DNA of 64,000 bases, taken from Prochlorococcus marinus bv. HNLC1 (GTDB taxonomy: Bacteria > Cyanobacteriota > Cyanobacteriia > PCC-6307 > Cyanobiaceae). The notes below the pieces were generated by a model. That model ran no database searches, had not been told where the DNA came from, and saw nothing but the letters and a program-made list of their open reading frames with translations. The position numbers were made by a program, and so were the translations under genes. The stretch lies in contig GL947594.1 in the NCBI GenBank assembly GCA_000218705.1, positions 1,505,624 through 1,569,623 on the forward strand, in the 5' to 3' direction. Below, piece by piece: positions 21,299-31,148 of this stretch. Positions within the stretch are counted from its first letter, which is position 1. Each line of letters opens with the position of its first letter.

Positions 21299-22822
21299 TT
21301 ATTTTACTAAATTCATAAAATTTAAAATTTTTGTTTTCTTATAATATTGCTTTAAAATTTTTTGATAAGGGTAACCTATTTTAGCCATTTCAATTGCTCC
21401 AGATTGAGATAAACCTACACCATGACCAAAACCACCACCAGTAAAAACCCATAAATTATCATTTAATTTATCAATTATAAATAAATTACTTGGCAAAAAA
21501 TTTAAAGCTTTTCTTATATCATCTTTTACTAAAGTAATTTTACTCATTGGATTTACCTGACTAATTTCTAATTTAATAACTCTTCCACTAGTTCCTCTTT
21601 TAATAACTTTCAAATCAAGAATTTTTGAATTTTTATTTACTAAATCATTTCTTTGCAATAAATTCAAAATTTCTTTATCAGTAACTTTTCTTTTCCATCT
21701 AAAAAGATGATGATCTTTACCAAAAAAATTATTTTTATCACTTTGCAAAAAATATTTTAATGCTTCTCTTTCTTTGACTGAGGAGTATAAATATTTTTTT
21801 TCAAAATTCATAAAATCAAATTCAGAAGTTAAATATGGATAATCACTCATTTTCCAAGATTCGCTAGAAGATGCTGATATCCCACCGTTAGAAGCATGAT
21901 AAAAAGCATTAATTGGTTCACCTTTAAAAACTAAAACCTTATTTTGGGTATCTATTATTGCTTTTTCAATATTTTTGTTGGCAATATGAGGTTTATACAC
22001 CTGACATTGCGTTGTAACACATAAATGAAATTTATCTGCTGCAAATCGATTTGAATTATAAATTGCCCAAGTTCTAGCTATTACAGCTTGAGCTTTTAAA
22101 GCTTCTAATGGTGAATTAGCTCCAATTTCGTGAGGTAACACTCCTTTTAAATATTTTGCAAATGATATTTTTTGAACAAGAGTCCATGTCCCATATGAGT
22201 CTTTAATTATATAAAAATTTTTTCCATAATTAATATCATTTATTTTTATTACTTCATCAGACATAACAGAAATTGGTCCATCTAGTTTCTGAAATGTATA
22301 TTTATTTATTAAAAAAGGAATAATTTCATGACTAATAGTCGTTCTCCTGATTTTAAAATTCTGAGTAACTTTATCTTTATTTTCAATAGGTAACCATATT
22401 TCCCAATGACTTGGCATAGTAATAATTGGTTTTAGTCCTTGTTTTTCTAAAATCTCAGATTGTTTTTTTGCAGATTCATAACTAGCCAAAGGTTTAGATA
22501 CCAATTTTTGAAAAATATATGGATTTTCTAAAGGTATTTTTTTAAATACAATTTTTGCTCGTTTAGATTGATGTTTTAATCCATTAGAAGATTCTACTCT
22601 TATAAATTGATCATCTGTTTGAAGAATTAAAGAGTCTTCATTAATTATATTTTTTCCTAAATATTGTTTTAAACCTATTAAAAAATTTCCTCTTTTAATT
22701 TCTTTATCAAGATTAATATCAATAATTTGTTCAGCAAAACCGACAGAATTTCTAAGGCTTAAATACAAAAAAAAAGTCATGCTTATCAGAAAAACATGAA
22801 TGGGTTTATAAAAATATCTCAT
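21299..22822 (-). CDS. SpoIID/LytB-domain protein, probable peptidoglycan-associated
   Basis: The 507-residue protein begins with a signal peptide or membrane anchor (about residues 8-30) and ends in a SpoIID/LytB domain with LPHEIGANSPLEALKAQAVIARTWA, then YHASNGGISA and GGFGHGVGLSQSGA. In spore formers SpoIID is a lytic transglycosylase, and LytB enhances an amidase. In a non-sporulating cyanobacterium a cell-wall remodelling role is an inference. The middle (about 60-190) has no family I recognise. It is followed after 4 bp by the glycosyltransferase and diverges from rpmI. Confidence 0.85.
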   Translation of the reverse strand: MRYFYKPIHVFLISMTFFLYLSLRNSVGFAEQIIDINLDKEIKRGNFLIGLKQYLGKNIINEDSLILQTDDQFIRVESSNGLKHQSKRAKIVFKKIPLENPYIFQKLVSKPLASYESAKKQSEILEKQGLKPIITMPSHWEIWLPIENKDKVTQNFKIRRTTISHEIIPFLINKYTFQKLDGPISVMSDEVIKINDINYGKNFYIIKDSYGTWTLVQKISFAKYLKGVLPHEIGANSPLEALKAQAVIARTWAIYNSNRFAADKFHLCVTTQCQVYKPHIANKNIEKAIIDTQNKVLVFKGEPINAFYHASNGGISASSSESWKMSDYPYLTSEFDFMNFEKKYLYSSVKEREALKYFLQSDKNNFFGKDHHLFRWKRKVTDKEILNLLQRNDLVNKNSKILDLKVIKRGTSGRVIKLEISQVNPMSKITLVKDDIRKALNFLPSNLFIIDKLNDNLWVFTGGGFGHGVGLSQSGAIEMAKIGYPYQKILKQYYKKTKILNFMNLVK

Positions 22823-22927
22823 AATCTAAGGTTCAACTTAAGAACATACCATGTAATTTGAAAAAAATTTATTTGCATCAATGCATTTTTAGGTTTAGAT
22901 TAATAGACTAATAATAAAATATTCTAA

Positions 22928-23125
22928 ATGTCAAAGTTGAAGACGCGTAAATCTGCAGCAAAAAGATTTAAAGCAACAGCAACTGGAAAATTCATGAGAC
23001 GAAGAGCCTTTCACAATCATTTACTTGATCATAAAAGTTCTAAGTTAAAACGACATCTTTCTACAAAAGCAGTTGTTGATGAAAGAGACGCTGATAATGT
23101 AAAATTAATGATCCCTTACGCTTAA
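22928..23125 (+). CDS. rpmI: 50S ribosomal protein L35
   Basis: This 65-residue basic protein has the family pattern [13 protein letters not shown] at the start and the central HNHLLDHKS. It assembles into the 50S subunit. It is followed after 22 bp by rplT, the near-universal L35-L20 pair. The 105-bp upstream region shows no obvious infC gene, so in this genome the pair starts its own unit. L20 autoregulates this operon in other bacteria, but I see no clear L20-binding structure here. Confidence 0.97.
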   Translation: MSKLKTRKSAAKRFKATATGKFMRRRAFHNHLLDHKSSKLKRHLSTKAVVDERDADNVKLMIPYA

Positions 23126-23147
23126 CTTTAATTAAGAAAATAAAATC

Positions 23148-23495
23148 ATGGCAAGAGTTAAAAGAGGAAATGTCGCAAGAAAAAGAAGAAATAAAATCTT
23201 AAATCTTGCTAAAGGCTTTAGAGGAGGTAATAAAAACCTTTTTAGAACGGCTAATCAAAGAGTCATGAAAGCTCTTTGTAATGCTTATCGTGATAGAAGA
23301 AGAAGAAAGAGAGATTTCAGAAGATTATGGATTGCAAGAATAAATGCTTCAGCCAGAATTAATGGTACTAGTTACAGTAGGCTACTTAATAATCTCAAAT
23401 CATCAAACATTCTTATAAATAGAAAAATGCTTGCTCAACTCGCATTAAATGAACCTGAATGTTTCGAAAAGATAGTCTCTTCAGCTTCAAAATAA
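23148..23495 (+). CDS. rplT: 50S ribosomal protein L20
   Basis: L20 is an early-assembly 23S rRNA-binding protein. The 115-residue sequence opens with [15 protein letters not shown], followed by AKGFRGG and [17 protein letters not shown], all diagnostic. It is cotranscribed with rpmI. A gene for a small TPR protein follows 41 bp downstream on the same strand. Confidence 0.98.
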   Translation: MARVKRGNVARKRRNKILNLAKGFRGGNKNLFRTANQRVMKALCNAYRDRRRRKRDFRRLWIARINASARINGTSYSRLLNNLKSSNILINRKMLAQLALNEPECFEKIVSSASK

Positions 23496-23536
23496 AAAAT
23501 TTAAATATTATTATAAAAAAGGATAATAAATAATTC

Positions 23537-24094
23537 ATGGAGATTTCTTCATTCCAATCATATTTATTAATATTATTTTTTTTATTAATAATAATATCAA
23601 TTTTTGTATTTAGACAATTTTTAAAAACAAGAAATGAAGAGATAAGTTTGGTTAAATATGAACAAAAAGGTATTGATTCATTGGAAACAGCAACTGAACT
23701 TTACGAATTCGGATCTATTCAAATAAAAAAAAGATTATATTCTCAAGCTACTCAAACTTTGTTAAAAGCAATGAAAAATTCTAAAGATGAACCCGATGAA
23801 GGCAAGGCAATTATTGAAAATGCTTTAGGTTTTACATATGCTGCTCAAAAGGATTATAAAAAAGCAATTAAACATTATAAATCTGCATTATTAGCCTTGC
23901 CGAAATATACAGTAGCACTTAATAATCTTGCTGCGGCGCAACAAAGTTTATTAGATTATGACCAAGCATTATTAACTTATAAAAAAGTTTTAGATATTGA
24001 TCCAAAAAATAGAACAGCAATCAAAAAAACCAATGAATTAAATAAAAGGAATAAATATGAGCCATTTAAAGAAGTAAATAATAGAGGCTTTTAA
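23537..24094 (+). CDS. Membrane-anchored TPR protein
   Basis: A single N-terminal membrane helix (about residues 8-27) is followed by about 150 residues with tetratricopeptide repeats. Two clear units contain NALGFTYAAQKDYKKAIKHYKSALL and the following LNNLAAAQQSLLDYDQALLTYKKVL. TPRs mediate protein contacts. The length and position after rplT are conserved features of marine picocyanobacteria as far as I recall, but no partner can be named. It lies 5 bp before the thiG start and is probably cotranscribed with it. Confidence 0.8.
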   Translation: MEISSFQSYLLILFFLLIIISIFVFRQFLKTRNEEISLVKYEQKGIDSLETATELYEFGSIQIKKRLYSQATQTLLKAMKNSKDEPDEGKAIIENALGFTYAAQKDYKKAIKHYKSALLALPKYTVALNNLAAAQQSLLDYDQALLTYKKVLDIDPKNRTAIKKTNELNKRNKYEPFKEVNNRGF

Positions 24095-24099
24095 AAATT

Positions 24100-24894
24100 A
24101 TGACCCCAAAAGATACTTTAAAAATTGGAAGAAAGATCTTTTAACAGTAGATTAATGATAGGAACAGGCAAATATCAATCTCCCAAATTATGGTTGATAG
24201 TTTAGAAAGCTCAAAATCTGAAATTATTACAGTTGCTATTAGAAGAATTAAAAATATGGATAAAGATTCAAATTTACTACAACACATCAATTGGTCAAAA
24301 TATTGGATGTTACCTAATACTGCTGGTTGTAAAAATTCTGAAGAAGCAATCAGAATCGCACTACTTGGGAGAGAACTAGCTAAATTATCAGGCCAAGAAG
24401 ATAATAATTTTATAAAATTAGAAGTAATCCCTGATATAAAATATCTCCTGCCAGATCCTATAGAGACTTTAAAAGCAGCAGAAATTCTTGTTAAAAAGGA
24501 TTTTACTGTTTTACCTTATATAAATGCTGATCCAATTCTTGCTAAAAGACTTGAAGAAATAGGTTGTTCAACTGTTATGCCATTAGGATCACCAATTGGT
24601 TCTGGTCAAGGTCTTTTAAATTCTTCAAATATCTCAATCATAATAGAAAACTCAAATATACCTGTAATTATAGATGCTGGGATTGGAGTCCCAAGTGAAG
24701 CATGTCAAGCTATGGAGATGGGAGCAGATGGCGTTTTAATTAATAGTGCAATTGCATTAGCTGATGATCCTATAAGAATGGCACAAGCGATGGCTTTAGG
24801 AGTTAATGCAGGACGCATGTCTTTCTTAGCAGGGAGAATAGAAAAAGCTGTTTATGCAAATCCAAGTTCTCCAGAAGATAATATTTCAAAGTAA
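24100..24894 (+). CDS. thiG: Thiazole synthase ThiG, N-terminus with two compensating frame breaks
   Basis: ThiG builds the thiazole phosphate of thiamine from deoxyxylulose phosphate, glycine or dehydroglycine and ThiS thiocarboxylate. The clean frame from 24190 holds PNTAGC and the barrel motifs [11 protein letters not shown] and [10 protein letters not shown]. The N-terminus is split: an ATG at 24100 gives [12 protein letters not shown], an extra T in TTTT (24139-24142) moves to the frame [15 protein letters not shown], and a missing A near 24190 returns to the main frame at MVDSLES. The corrected length is about 264 residues, normal for ThiG. Confidence 0.9.
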
Positions 24895-24905
24895 TTAATA
24901 TAAAA

Positions 24906-25064
24906 TTGAATTTAAATTTTAAAAACAATTGTAAGGAAGTTAAATTTGATTTTAATAGTGTTTTTAAAAAAGTTTTGAAACTTTTTTCAATATTTATACC
25001 CATATTGATAGGTCACTGTAGTAGTTTAATAATGATATTTGGAAAAATTAATCCGGAGTTTTGA
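24906..25064 (+). CDS. Possible small membrane peptide between thiG and sqdB
   Basis: An open frame with a possible TTG start at 24906 encodes about 52 residues with one strongly hydrophobic segment (KLFSIFIPILIGHCSSLIMIF). Its TGA stop at 25062-25064 directly abuts the GTG start of sqdB. There is no good ribosome site for the TTG, and an A/T hairpin overlaps the middle of the frame, which suggests it may be only a spacer holding a terminator. I would not treat it as a gene without conservation evidence. Confidence 0.25.
   Translation: MNLNFKNNCKEVKFDFNSVFKKVLKLFSIFIPILIGHCSSLIMIFGKINPEF
24966..24987. terminator. A/T-rich perfect inverted repeat, terminator-like
   Basis: AAAAAAGTTT at 24966-24975 and AAACTTTTTT at 24978-24987 are perfectly complementary across a 2-base spacer. 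The hairpin ends in a T tract, and its A tract gives the mirror signal on the other strand. It sits between thiG and sqdB and could end the rpmI-rplT-TPR-thiG transcript. The stem has only one G-C pair per arm, so it may be weak. Confidence 0.4.
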
Positions 25065-26258
25065 GTGAAAGTTATTGTTCTTGGAGGAGATGGATTTTGT
25101 GGCTGGCCATGTGCAGTCAACTTATCCGAACAAAATCATGAAGTAATTATTGTTGATAATCTTAGCCGCAGGAAAATAGATATTGATCTTGAAGTCGAAT
25201 CTCTAACACCAATCTCATCAATAAATGAAAGATTAGCAGCATGGGAAGAGACAGGAGGCAAGCCAATAAAATTTATTAATATGGATATTTCTAAACAATA
25301 TTTAAAGTTACTAAATTTATTGATTAATGAAAAACCTGATTCAATTGTACATTTTGCTGAACAAAGAGCTGCTCCATACTCAATGAAATCAAGTTTTACT
25401 AAGAGATATACAGTTGATAATAATGTTAATGGTACTCATAACCTTTTAGCAGCTATTGTTGAAAGCAATTTAGATATACATATAGTCCACTTAGGGACAA
25501 TGGGTGTTTATGGATATGGTTCTCATAGAGGAGCTACTATTCCAGAAGGATATTTAAAAGTTGAAGTTCCTCAACCTGATGGGACTAGATTTGAAGAAGA
25601 AATACTTCATCCTGCCAGCCCAGGAAGTGTATATCATATGACAAAAACTTTAGATCAATTATTATTTCTTTACTACAATAAAAATGATCTTATTAGAATT
25701 ACAGATTTACATCAAGGAATTGTCTGGGGGACAAATACTAAAGCCACTTTAAAAGATCCAAGATTAACTAATAGATTTGACTATGACGGGGATTATGGAA
25801 CAGTACTGAATAGATTCTTAATGCAAGCTGCTATAGGTTATCCTCTAACGGTGCATGGAACAGGAGGTCAGACTAGAGCTTTTATTCATATAAAAGATTC
25901 GGTAAAATGTGTTCAGCTGGCTTTAGAAAATCCTCCTAACAAAGGAGATAGAGTTAAAATATTTAATCAAATGACAGAAAGTCATCAAGTAGGGGAGTTA
26001 GCAAAAAAAGTTGCAGCTCTAACTGGCGCTAAAATTAATTATCTACCTAACCCAAGAAACGAAGCAGTAGAAAATGACTTAATTGTTGATAATAGATGTT
26101 TTATTGAATTGGGACTTAATCCAACGACACTCGATAATGGATTACTTGAAGAAGTATTAGATGTAGCTAAAAAATTTGCAAATAGATGTGATAAAAAAAG
26201 AATTCCTTGCGTTTCTGCTTGGACAAAAACTCAAGAAAAAGCTATAAAATCAGATTAA
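25065..26258 (+). CDS. sqdB: UDP-sulfoquinovose synthase
   Basis: SqdB converts UDP-glucose plus sulfite to UDP-sulfoquinovose, the headgroup donor for sulfolipid SQDG. It is an extended SDR enzyme with the NAD-binding GGDGFCGWP at residues 6-14, the active-site HLGTMGVYG, and Tyr-x3-Lys in VYHMTKTLDQ. The 397-residue length is typical. It starts with GTG, preceded by GGAG 6 nt upstream. sqdX follows after 25 bp. Substituting sulfolipid for phospholipid saves phosphorus in oligotrophic picocyanobacteria. Confidence 0.98.
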   Translation: MKVIVLGGDGFCGWPCAVNLSEQNHEVIIVDNLSRRKIDIDLEVESLTPISSINERLAAWEETGGKPIKFINMDISKQYLKLLNLLINEKPDSIVHFAEQRAAPYSMKSSFTKRYTVDNNVNGTHNLLAAIVESNLDIHIVHLGTMGVYGYGSHRGATIPEGYLKVEVPQPDGTRFEEEILHPASPGSVYHMTKTLDQLLFLYYNKNDLIRITDLHQGIVWGTNTKATLKDPRLTNRFDYDGDYGTVLNRFLMQAAIGYPLTVHGTGGQTRAFIHIKDSVKCVQLALENPPNKGDRVKIFNQMTESHQVGELAKKVAALTGAKINYLPNPRNEAVENDLIVDNRCFIELGLNPTTLDNGLLEEVLDVAKKFANRCDKKRIPCVSAWTKTQEKAIKSD

Positions 26259-26283
26259 AGATCTTGAAAAATTTTTTAATAAC

Positions 26284-27414
26284 GTGAAAATTGCATTTTT
26301 TACTGAGACTTTTCTTCCAAAAGTTGATGGAATAGTAACTAGATTGACAAAAACCATTGAATATCTTGTTAAGAATGGAGATGATGTAATAGTTTTTTGC
26401 CCTGAAGGATCACCAAGTAATTACAAAGGTGCAAAAATTGTAGGTGTAGCAGCAATGCCTCTTCCTTTATATCCAGAGTTAAAACTTGGACTACCTGGAC
26501 CTGCCGTATCAGAAGCACTTGAAGAATTTCAACCTGATTTAATACATGTTGTAAATCCTGCCGTATTGGGATTAGGTGGTATATGGTTAGCTAAAACAAA
26601 TAATATTCCACTAATTGCAAGCTATCATACTCACCTCCCAAAATACCTTGAACATTATGGCATGGGAATGTTAGAACCTCTCTTATGGGAATTATTAAAA
26701 GCTGCTCATAATCAAGCTTTACTAAATCTTTGTACCTCAACAGCCATGGTGAATGAATTAGAAAGTAAAGGTATTCAAAGAACTGCATTATGGCAAAGAG
26801 GGGTTGATACTAATAGCTTTAAACCCGAGTATAGGAATCAAACCATGAGAGCAAAATTGTTAGGGGAATACCCTGACACAGGTTCATTACTTATTTATGT
26901 TGGAAGATTATCAGCAGAAAAACAAATTGAAAGAATTAAACCTGTATTAGAAAAGATACCTGATGCAAGCTTAGCTCTTGTTGGAGACGGCCCATATAGA
27001 AATCAATTAGAAAAAATTTTTGAAAATACAAAAACAAATTTTATTGGTTATTTAGCGGGGGAAGAATTAGCTAGTGCGTACGCTTCAGGTGACATTTTTT
27101 TATTCCCATCAAGTACTGAAACATTAGGTCTTGTCTTGTTAGAAGCCATGGCAGCAGGATGTCCAGTAATTGGGGCCAATAAAGGAGGTATTCCAGATAT
27201 AATAAATGATGGTATTAACGGATGTTTATATGATCCTGATCAAAAAGATAATGGCAAAGAAAGTTTAATAGCTGCAACAAAAAAAATATTGCAAGATAAT
27301 TCAAAAAAAGAAAAAATGAGAATAGCTGCTCGAACAGAAGCAGAAAAATGGGATTGGAACCAGGCAACTCTTCAACTGAAGAATTATTACACTAAAACTT
27401 TAAATGAAATTTAG
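26284..27414 (+). CDS. sqdX: Sulfoquinovosyl diacylglycerol synthase SqdX
   Basis: This GT-B, family 4 glycosyltransferase moves sulfoquinovose from its UDP donor to diacylglycerol at the membrane. The N-terminal TETFLPKVDGIVTRL and the donor-site SSTETLGLVLLEAMAAGCPVI are characteristic of SqdX. It is 376 residues, starts with GTG and is adjacent to sqdB, completing the two-gene sulfolipid pathway. Its stop is 7 bp from a convergent unknown gene. Confidence 0.96.
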   Translation: MKIAFFTETFLPKVDGIVTRLTKTIEYLVKNGDDVIVFCPEGSPSNYKGAKIVGVAAMPLPLYPELKLGLPGPAVSEALEEFQPDLIHVVNPAVLGLGGIWLAKTNNIPLIASYHTHLPKYLEHYGMGMLEPLLWELLKAAHNQALLNLCTSTAMVNELESKGIQRTALWQRGVDTNSFKPEYRNQTMRAKLLGEYPDTGSLLIYVGRLSAEKQIERIKPVLEKIPDASLALVGDGPYRNQLEKIFENTKTNFIGYLAGEELASAYASGDIFLFPSSTETLGLVLLEAMAAGCPVIGANKGGIPDIINDGINGCLYDPDQKDNGKESLIAATKKILQDNSKKEKMRIAARTEAEKWDWNQATLQLKNYYTKTLNEI

Positions 27415-27421
27415 TTTTAAA

Positions 27422-27703
27422 TTATGCAACATTAGGTGGCGGAGTAGGACTATTTATAGAGGTAATAGGAAGTATTAAGGTTGCAATATGTTGATTTTTT
27501 TCCGGTCTTTTCTTTTTAGATAATCTTCTTCCAAAAGGAACTCTAATAACATTTGTTGCTTCTAGGGAAATTAGTTCTATTTCTTCATGATTAATAAATT
27601 CTGGTAATTTCACAGAATTATTAGATAAATATTGAACTTTGCGATCCTTAGATGAATCTTTTTTCATAGCTTCAAATACCCCAAAAAATTTGATGCTTGA
27701 CAA
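27422..27703 (-). CDS. Unrecognised small protein
   Basis: The frame gives 93 residues, with a likelier start at an internal ATG (MKKDSSKDRK, residue 13, at 27667). It is polar and basic in the middle (RVPFGRRLSKKKRPEKN) with a hydrophobic stretch and a Pro-rich end (INSPTPPPNVA). I recognise no domain. It lies downstream of gcvP on the same strand, 94 bp beyond its stop, and converges with sqdX. It is probably a lineage-restricted picocyanobacterial protein. Confidence 0.55.
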   Translation of the reverse strand: MSSIKFFGVFEAMKKDSSKDRKVQYLSNNSVKLPEFINHEEIELISLEATNVIRVPFGRRLSKKKRPEKNQHIATLILPITSINSPTPPPNVA

Positions 27704-27797
27704 TAATAGTAAAAAATAGAGAAAAATTACTTTAAGAAAAAATTAATTTTTCCAATATATTTTTAAGATATCGAAAATAAAGAGAGAAAGCCAGTCT

Positions 27798-30705
27798 TTA
27801 AGCACATTTCTTTTCTTCATTTAAATCATCATCCTGAAAACTACAAGAGCATATTAAATTTTTATCACCATATGCATTATTAATCCTTGAGACAGGTGAC
27901 CAAAACTTTAAATTTGTTTTGATTTTATAAGGATATGCCGCCTTTGCTTTGGTATATGGCTTATCCCATTCTCTAATAATTAAATGGTTTAGAGTATGCG
28001 GTGCATTTATAATCACATTATTATCCCTAGGAAAAACATTATTTTCTATTTCTAAAATTTCATTCGCAATAGATAACATTGCTGAACAAAACCTATCAAT
28101 TTCTTTTAGGCTCTCACTCTCAGTTGGTTCTATCATGATAGTTTCAGCAACAGGCCAACTAATTGTCGGAGCATGAAAACTATAGTCAATTAATCTTTTT
28201 GCAATATCATTTACACTTAATCCAATCTTTTGCTTTAAGTTTCTAAAATCAAGAATACACTCATGAGCGACGAAACCATTTTCTCCTTTATATAAAATTT
28301 TAAACTTATCTTTAAGAGAAAAAGCAATATAATTTGCAGATAATATTGCATGCGAACTTGCTTTTCGTAATCCCTCATAACCAATCATCTTAATATACAT
28401 CCAGCTTATGGGAAGAATACTTGCACTCCCAAATTTTGCAGAAGAAACTGAATAATCTAAATTATCAGTATTTACTTTTTTTGAAAGACTATGAATTGGT
28501 AAAAATGGTTTTAATTTATTAGATACAGCAATTGGACCGACTCCTGGACCTCCTCCTCCATGAGGGATACAAAATGTTTTATGAAGATTTAAATGGCAAA
28601 CATCTACTCCATAGTCTCCAGGTCTTACACAAACCAACTTGTGCATTGAGATTAGCTCCATCTAAATAAACAAGGCCTCCAATGCTATGAACTAATTCAC
28701 ATATTTTTTTAATATTAATTTCAAAGACTCCATGAGTTGATGGATAAGTTAACATTAATGCCCCAATTTGGACACCAAAATCACTAACCTTTTGGGATAA
28801 ATCATCAAAGTCTATATTTCCTTCATCATCACAATCAATTGAAACAACTTCAAAACCTGCCATGACTGCACTAGCAGGATTAGTTCCATGAGCACTTTTA
28901 GGTATAAGACATTTCTTACGGTCAAAATCATTTTTAGATAAAAAATAAGATTTTATAGCCAATAATCCAGCAAATTCACCTTGAGAACCAGCATTAGGCT
29001 GAAAAGAGACTGAATCTAAACCTACAATTTCACTTATCCAGTTTTCAAGATCACAAATAATTTTGTCATAACCAGTAATTTGTGATTGCGGAACGAAAGG
29101 ATGAATAGAAGAGAAATTTTTCCAAGATATTGGATTCAATTCAGCTGCAGAATTTAACTTCATAGTACAACTGCCTAGTGGCATCATTCCATCTACAAGA
29201 GAAAAATCTTTCTCAGCCAAAGAAAATATATACCTCATTAAATCAGTTTCACTTCGATAATCTTCAAATACATTTTGTTGAAGAAATTTTCCCTCCCTAA
29301 GCGGAATTCCATTTAAATTAAAAAGATTATCTTTTGGAATTTCTTCAAAATTTATATCTTTATCAATAACATCTGCAATAAAATTTAAGATCTTATGTAT
29401 TTCATCAATATCGCTAAGCTCATCAAGAGAGATACCAAATCCGGTAGCATCATCAATTTCAGCTCCCAAAGGTAAAATTCTTAAGTTAAAGCCATTTTCA
29501 ATAGCTGATTTATGTATGGCTGAAGATTTTGGAGAATATACATCAAGGCTATCAAACCTAACATCTTGATTTAATATAAATCCAAGTTTATGTAGACCTT
29601 TCTCTAAGTAACTTCTTAAAATTACAATATTTCTAGCAATATTATTTAATCCTTCATAACCATGATAAATAGCATAAAAAGAGGAGATAATAGCAAGTAA
29701 TGATTGAGCCGTACAAATATTACTAGTAGCTTTTTCTCTCCTTATATGTTGCTCTCTAGTTTGTAAAGCTAATCTTAAAGATTTTTCACCATCTTTAGAT
29801 ATTGTTTCACCAACAATTCTACCAGGAATTAATCTGCGGAATCTATCATTACAAGCAAAAAATGCTGCATGTGGGCCACCAAAACCAACCGGAACTCCAA
29901 ATCTTTGCATTGAGCCAATAGCTATATCTACACCAAAGTGTGCAATTGGTTTAATAAGAACTTGAGCAAGAGGATCAATTGAAGCACATACAGATATATC
30001 TTGTTTATGAGCTTTAGAAATTAAAAAAGATGGATCAAATAAACTCCATTTTGAGCTGGCAATTGTATAATAATCCAAAAGCTAATTCATCAAAATCACA
30101 ACTATTATTATTAAAAGTTTTTAAAGTAATTCCAAGAGGTTTTGCTCTCGTTGATAAAACATTGAAAGTGTGATTATAAACAGATTCACTTACTAAAAAG
30201 ATATTTGAAGATTTATTTTTTCTAGCTGCATAAGCAACAGTCATTGCTTCCGCAGCAGCAGTTCCCTCATCAAGTAATGAGGCATTAGCGATTGAAAATC
30301 CTGTTAGTTCACAAATTAAAGTTTGAAAATTAAATAAAGCCTCTAATCTACCTTGAGATATTTCTGCTTGATATGGAGTATATGAGGTATACCAACGAGG
30401 GTTTTCTAAAACATGTCTCTTAATTAGCTCTGGTGTATGTGTTGAATAATAACCTAGCCCTATCAAAGATCTTTTAAATTCATTCTGATTAGCAATTTTA
30501 TTTATTTCTTAGTAGCTTCTCTTTCGGAGCATCCTTTAGGAAAATCGACTGTTAATTGATTTTTTATTTGTATATCTTTTGGAACAACTTGATTTATAAA
30601 ATCTTCAATTGAATTAAAACCTAATTTATTAAGCATAATTTTTTCATCATTATTATTCAGTCCTAAATGCCTACTTTCAAACAAATCAGAATTATGAAGA
30701 TTCAT
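27798..30705 (-). CDS. gcvP: Glycine dehydrogenase (decarboxylating), GcvP, broken by four indels
   Basis: GcvP is the PLP-dependent P-protein of the glycine cleavage system, active in photorespiration. Four collinear fragments cover the family: [15 protein letters not shown] at the N-terminus, [19 protein letters not shown], the central and C-terminal halves, and the PLP lysine in [17 protein letters not shown]. The joins are a missing base near 30509, missing bases near 30068 and 30045, and an extra T at 28625-28626 (plus strand). With these corrected it is about 969 residues, the usual length. It follows gcvH by 47 bp. Confidence 0.92.
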
Positions 30706-30752
30706 ACTATTAGTTTATTTTTTATAAAATAGCCGATTTTTTTAAAAATGTT

Positions 30753-31142
30753 TCAATTTGGAACAACCTTTGATTTATATTCATCTGATGTCATCAAATC
30801 ATTTAAGGAAAAATTATCATTAGGTTTAAAAATTATCAACCAACCAGAGTTAATAGGATCATCCTGTAAGATTTCTGGATTATCAATTATTTCTTCATTT
30901 CTATCAATAATTACCCCTGAGAAAGGTAAAAATACTTCTTCCACTGCTTTTACAGATTCAATTGTCCCAAAAGTATCACCTTTCTTTAAAACTTCTCCTT
31001 TCTCTGCTAATTCAACAAATACAATATCTCCAAGCTGGTCAACAGCAAATTCACTAATTCCAAGTCTTAAAAGTTCCCCTTCTTGTTTAATATATTCGTG
31101 TGTATCTGCATATTTTAAATATTCAGGAAATAAATAAGCCAT
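30753..31142 (-). CDS. gcvH: Glycine cleavage system H protein
   Basis: GcvH carries the lipoyl arm between the P, T and L proteins. The lipoylation lysine lies in ESVKAVEEV near residue 65, in a biotinyl/lipoyl-type beta-barrel (ELAEKGEVLKKGD, LPFSGVI). The 129-residue length is right. It lies directly upstream of gcvP and 6 bp downstream of the PLP enzyme. The third component, gcvT, is at 49 kb on the other strand. Confidence 0.97.
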   Translation of the reverse strand: MAYLFPEYLKYADTHEYIKQEGELLRLGISEFAVDQLGDIVFVELAEKGEVLKKGDTFGTIESVKAVEEVFLPFSGVIIDRNEEIIDNPEILQDDPINSGWLIIFKPNDNFSLNDLMTSDEYKSKVVPN

Positions 31143-31148
31143 AAAATT

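Noticed and set aside
24803..25003. Opposite-strand open frame over the thiG end
   Set aside because: It is antisense to thiG and to the spacer, Leu/Phe-rich as expected from A/T-rich complement, with no family resemblance.
30748..31137. Plus-strand open frame of the same size as gcvH
   Set aside because: It is the exact antisense of gcvH, which has a clear lipoyl motif and correct length; the plus frame has no such features.
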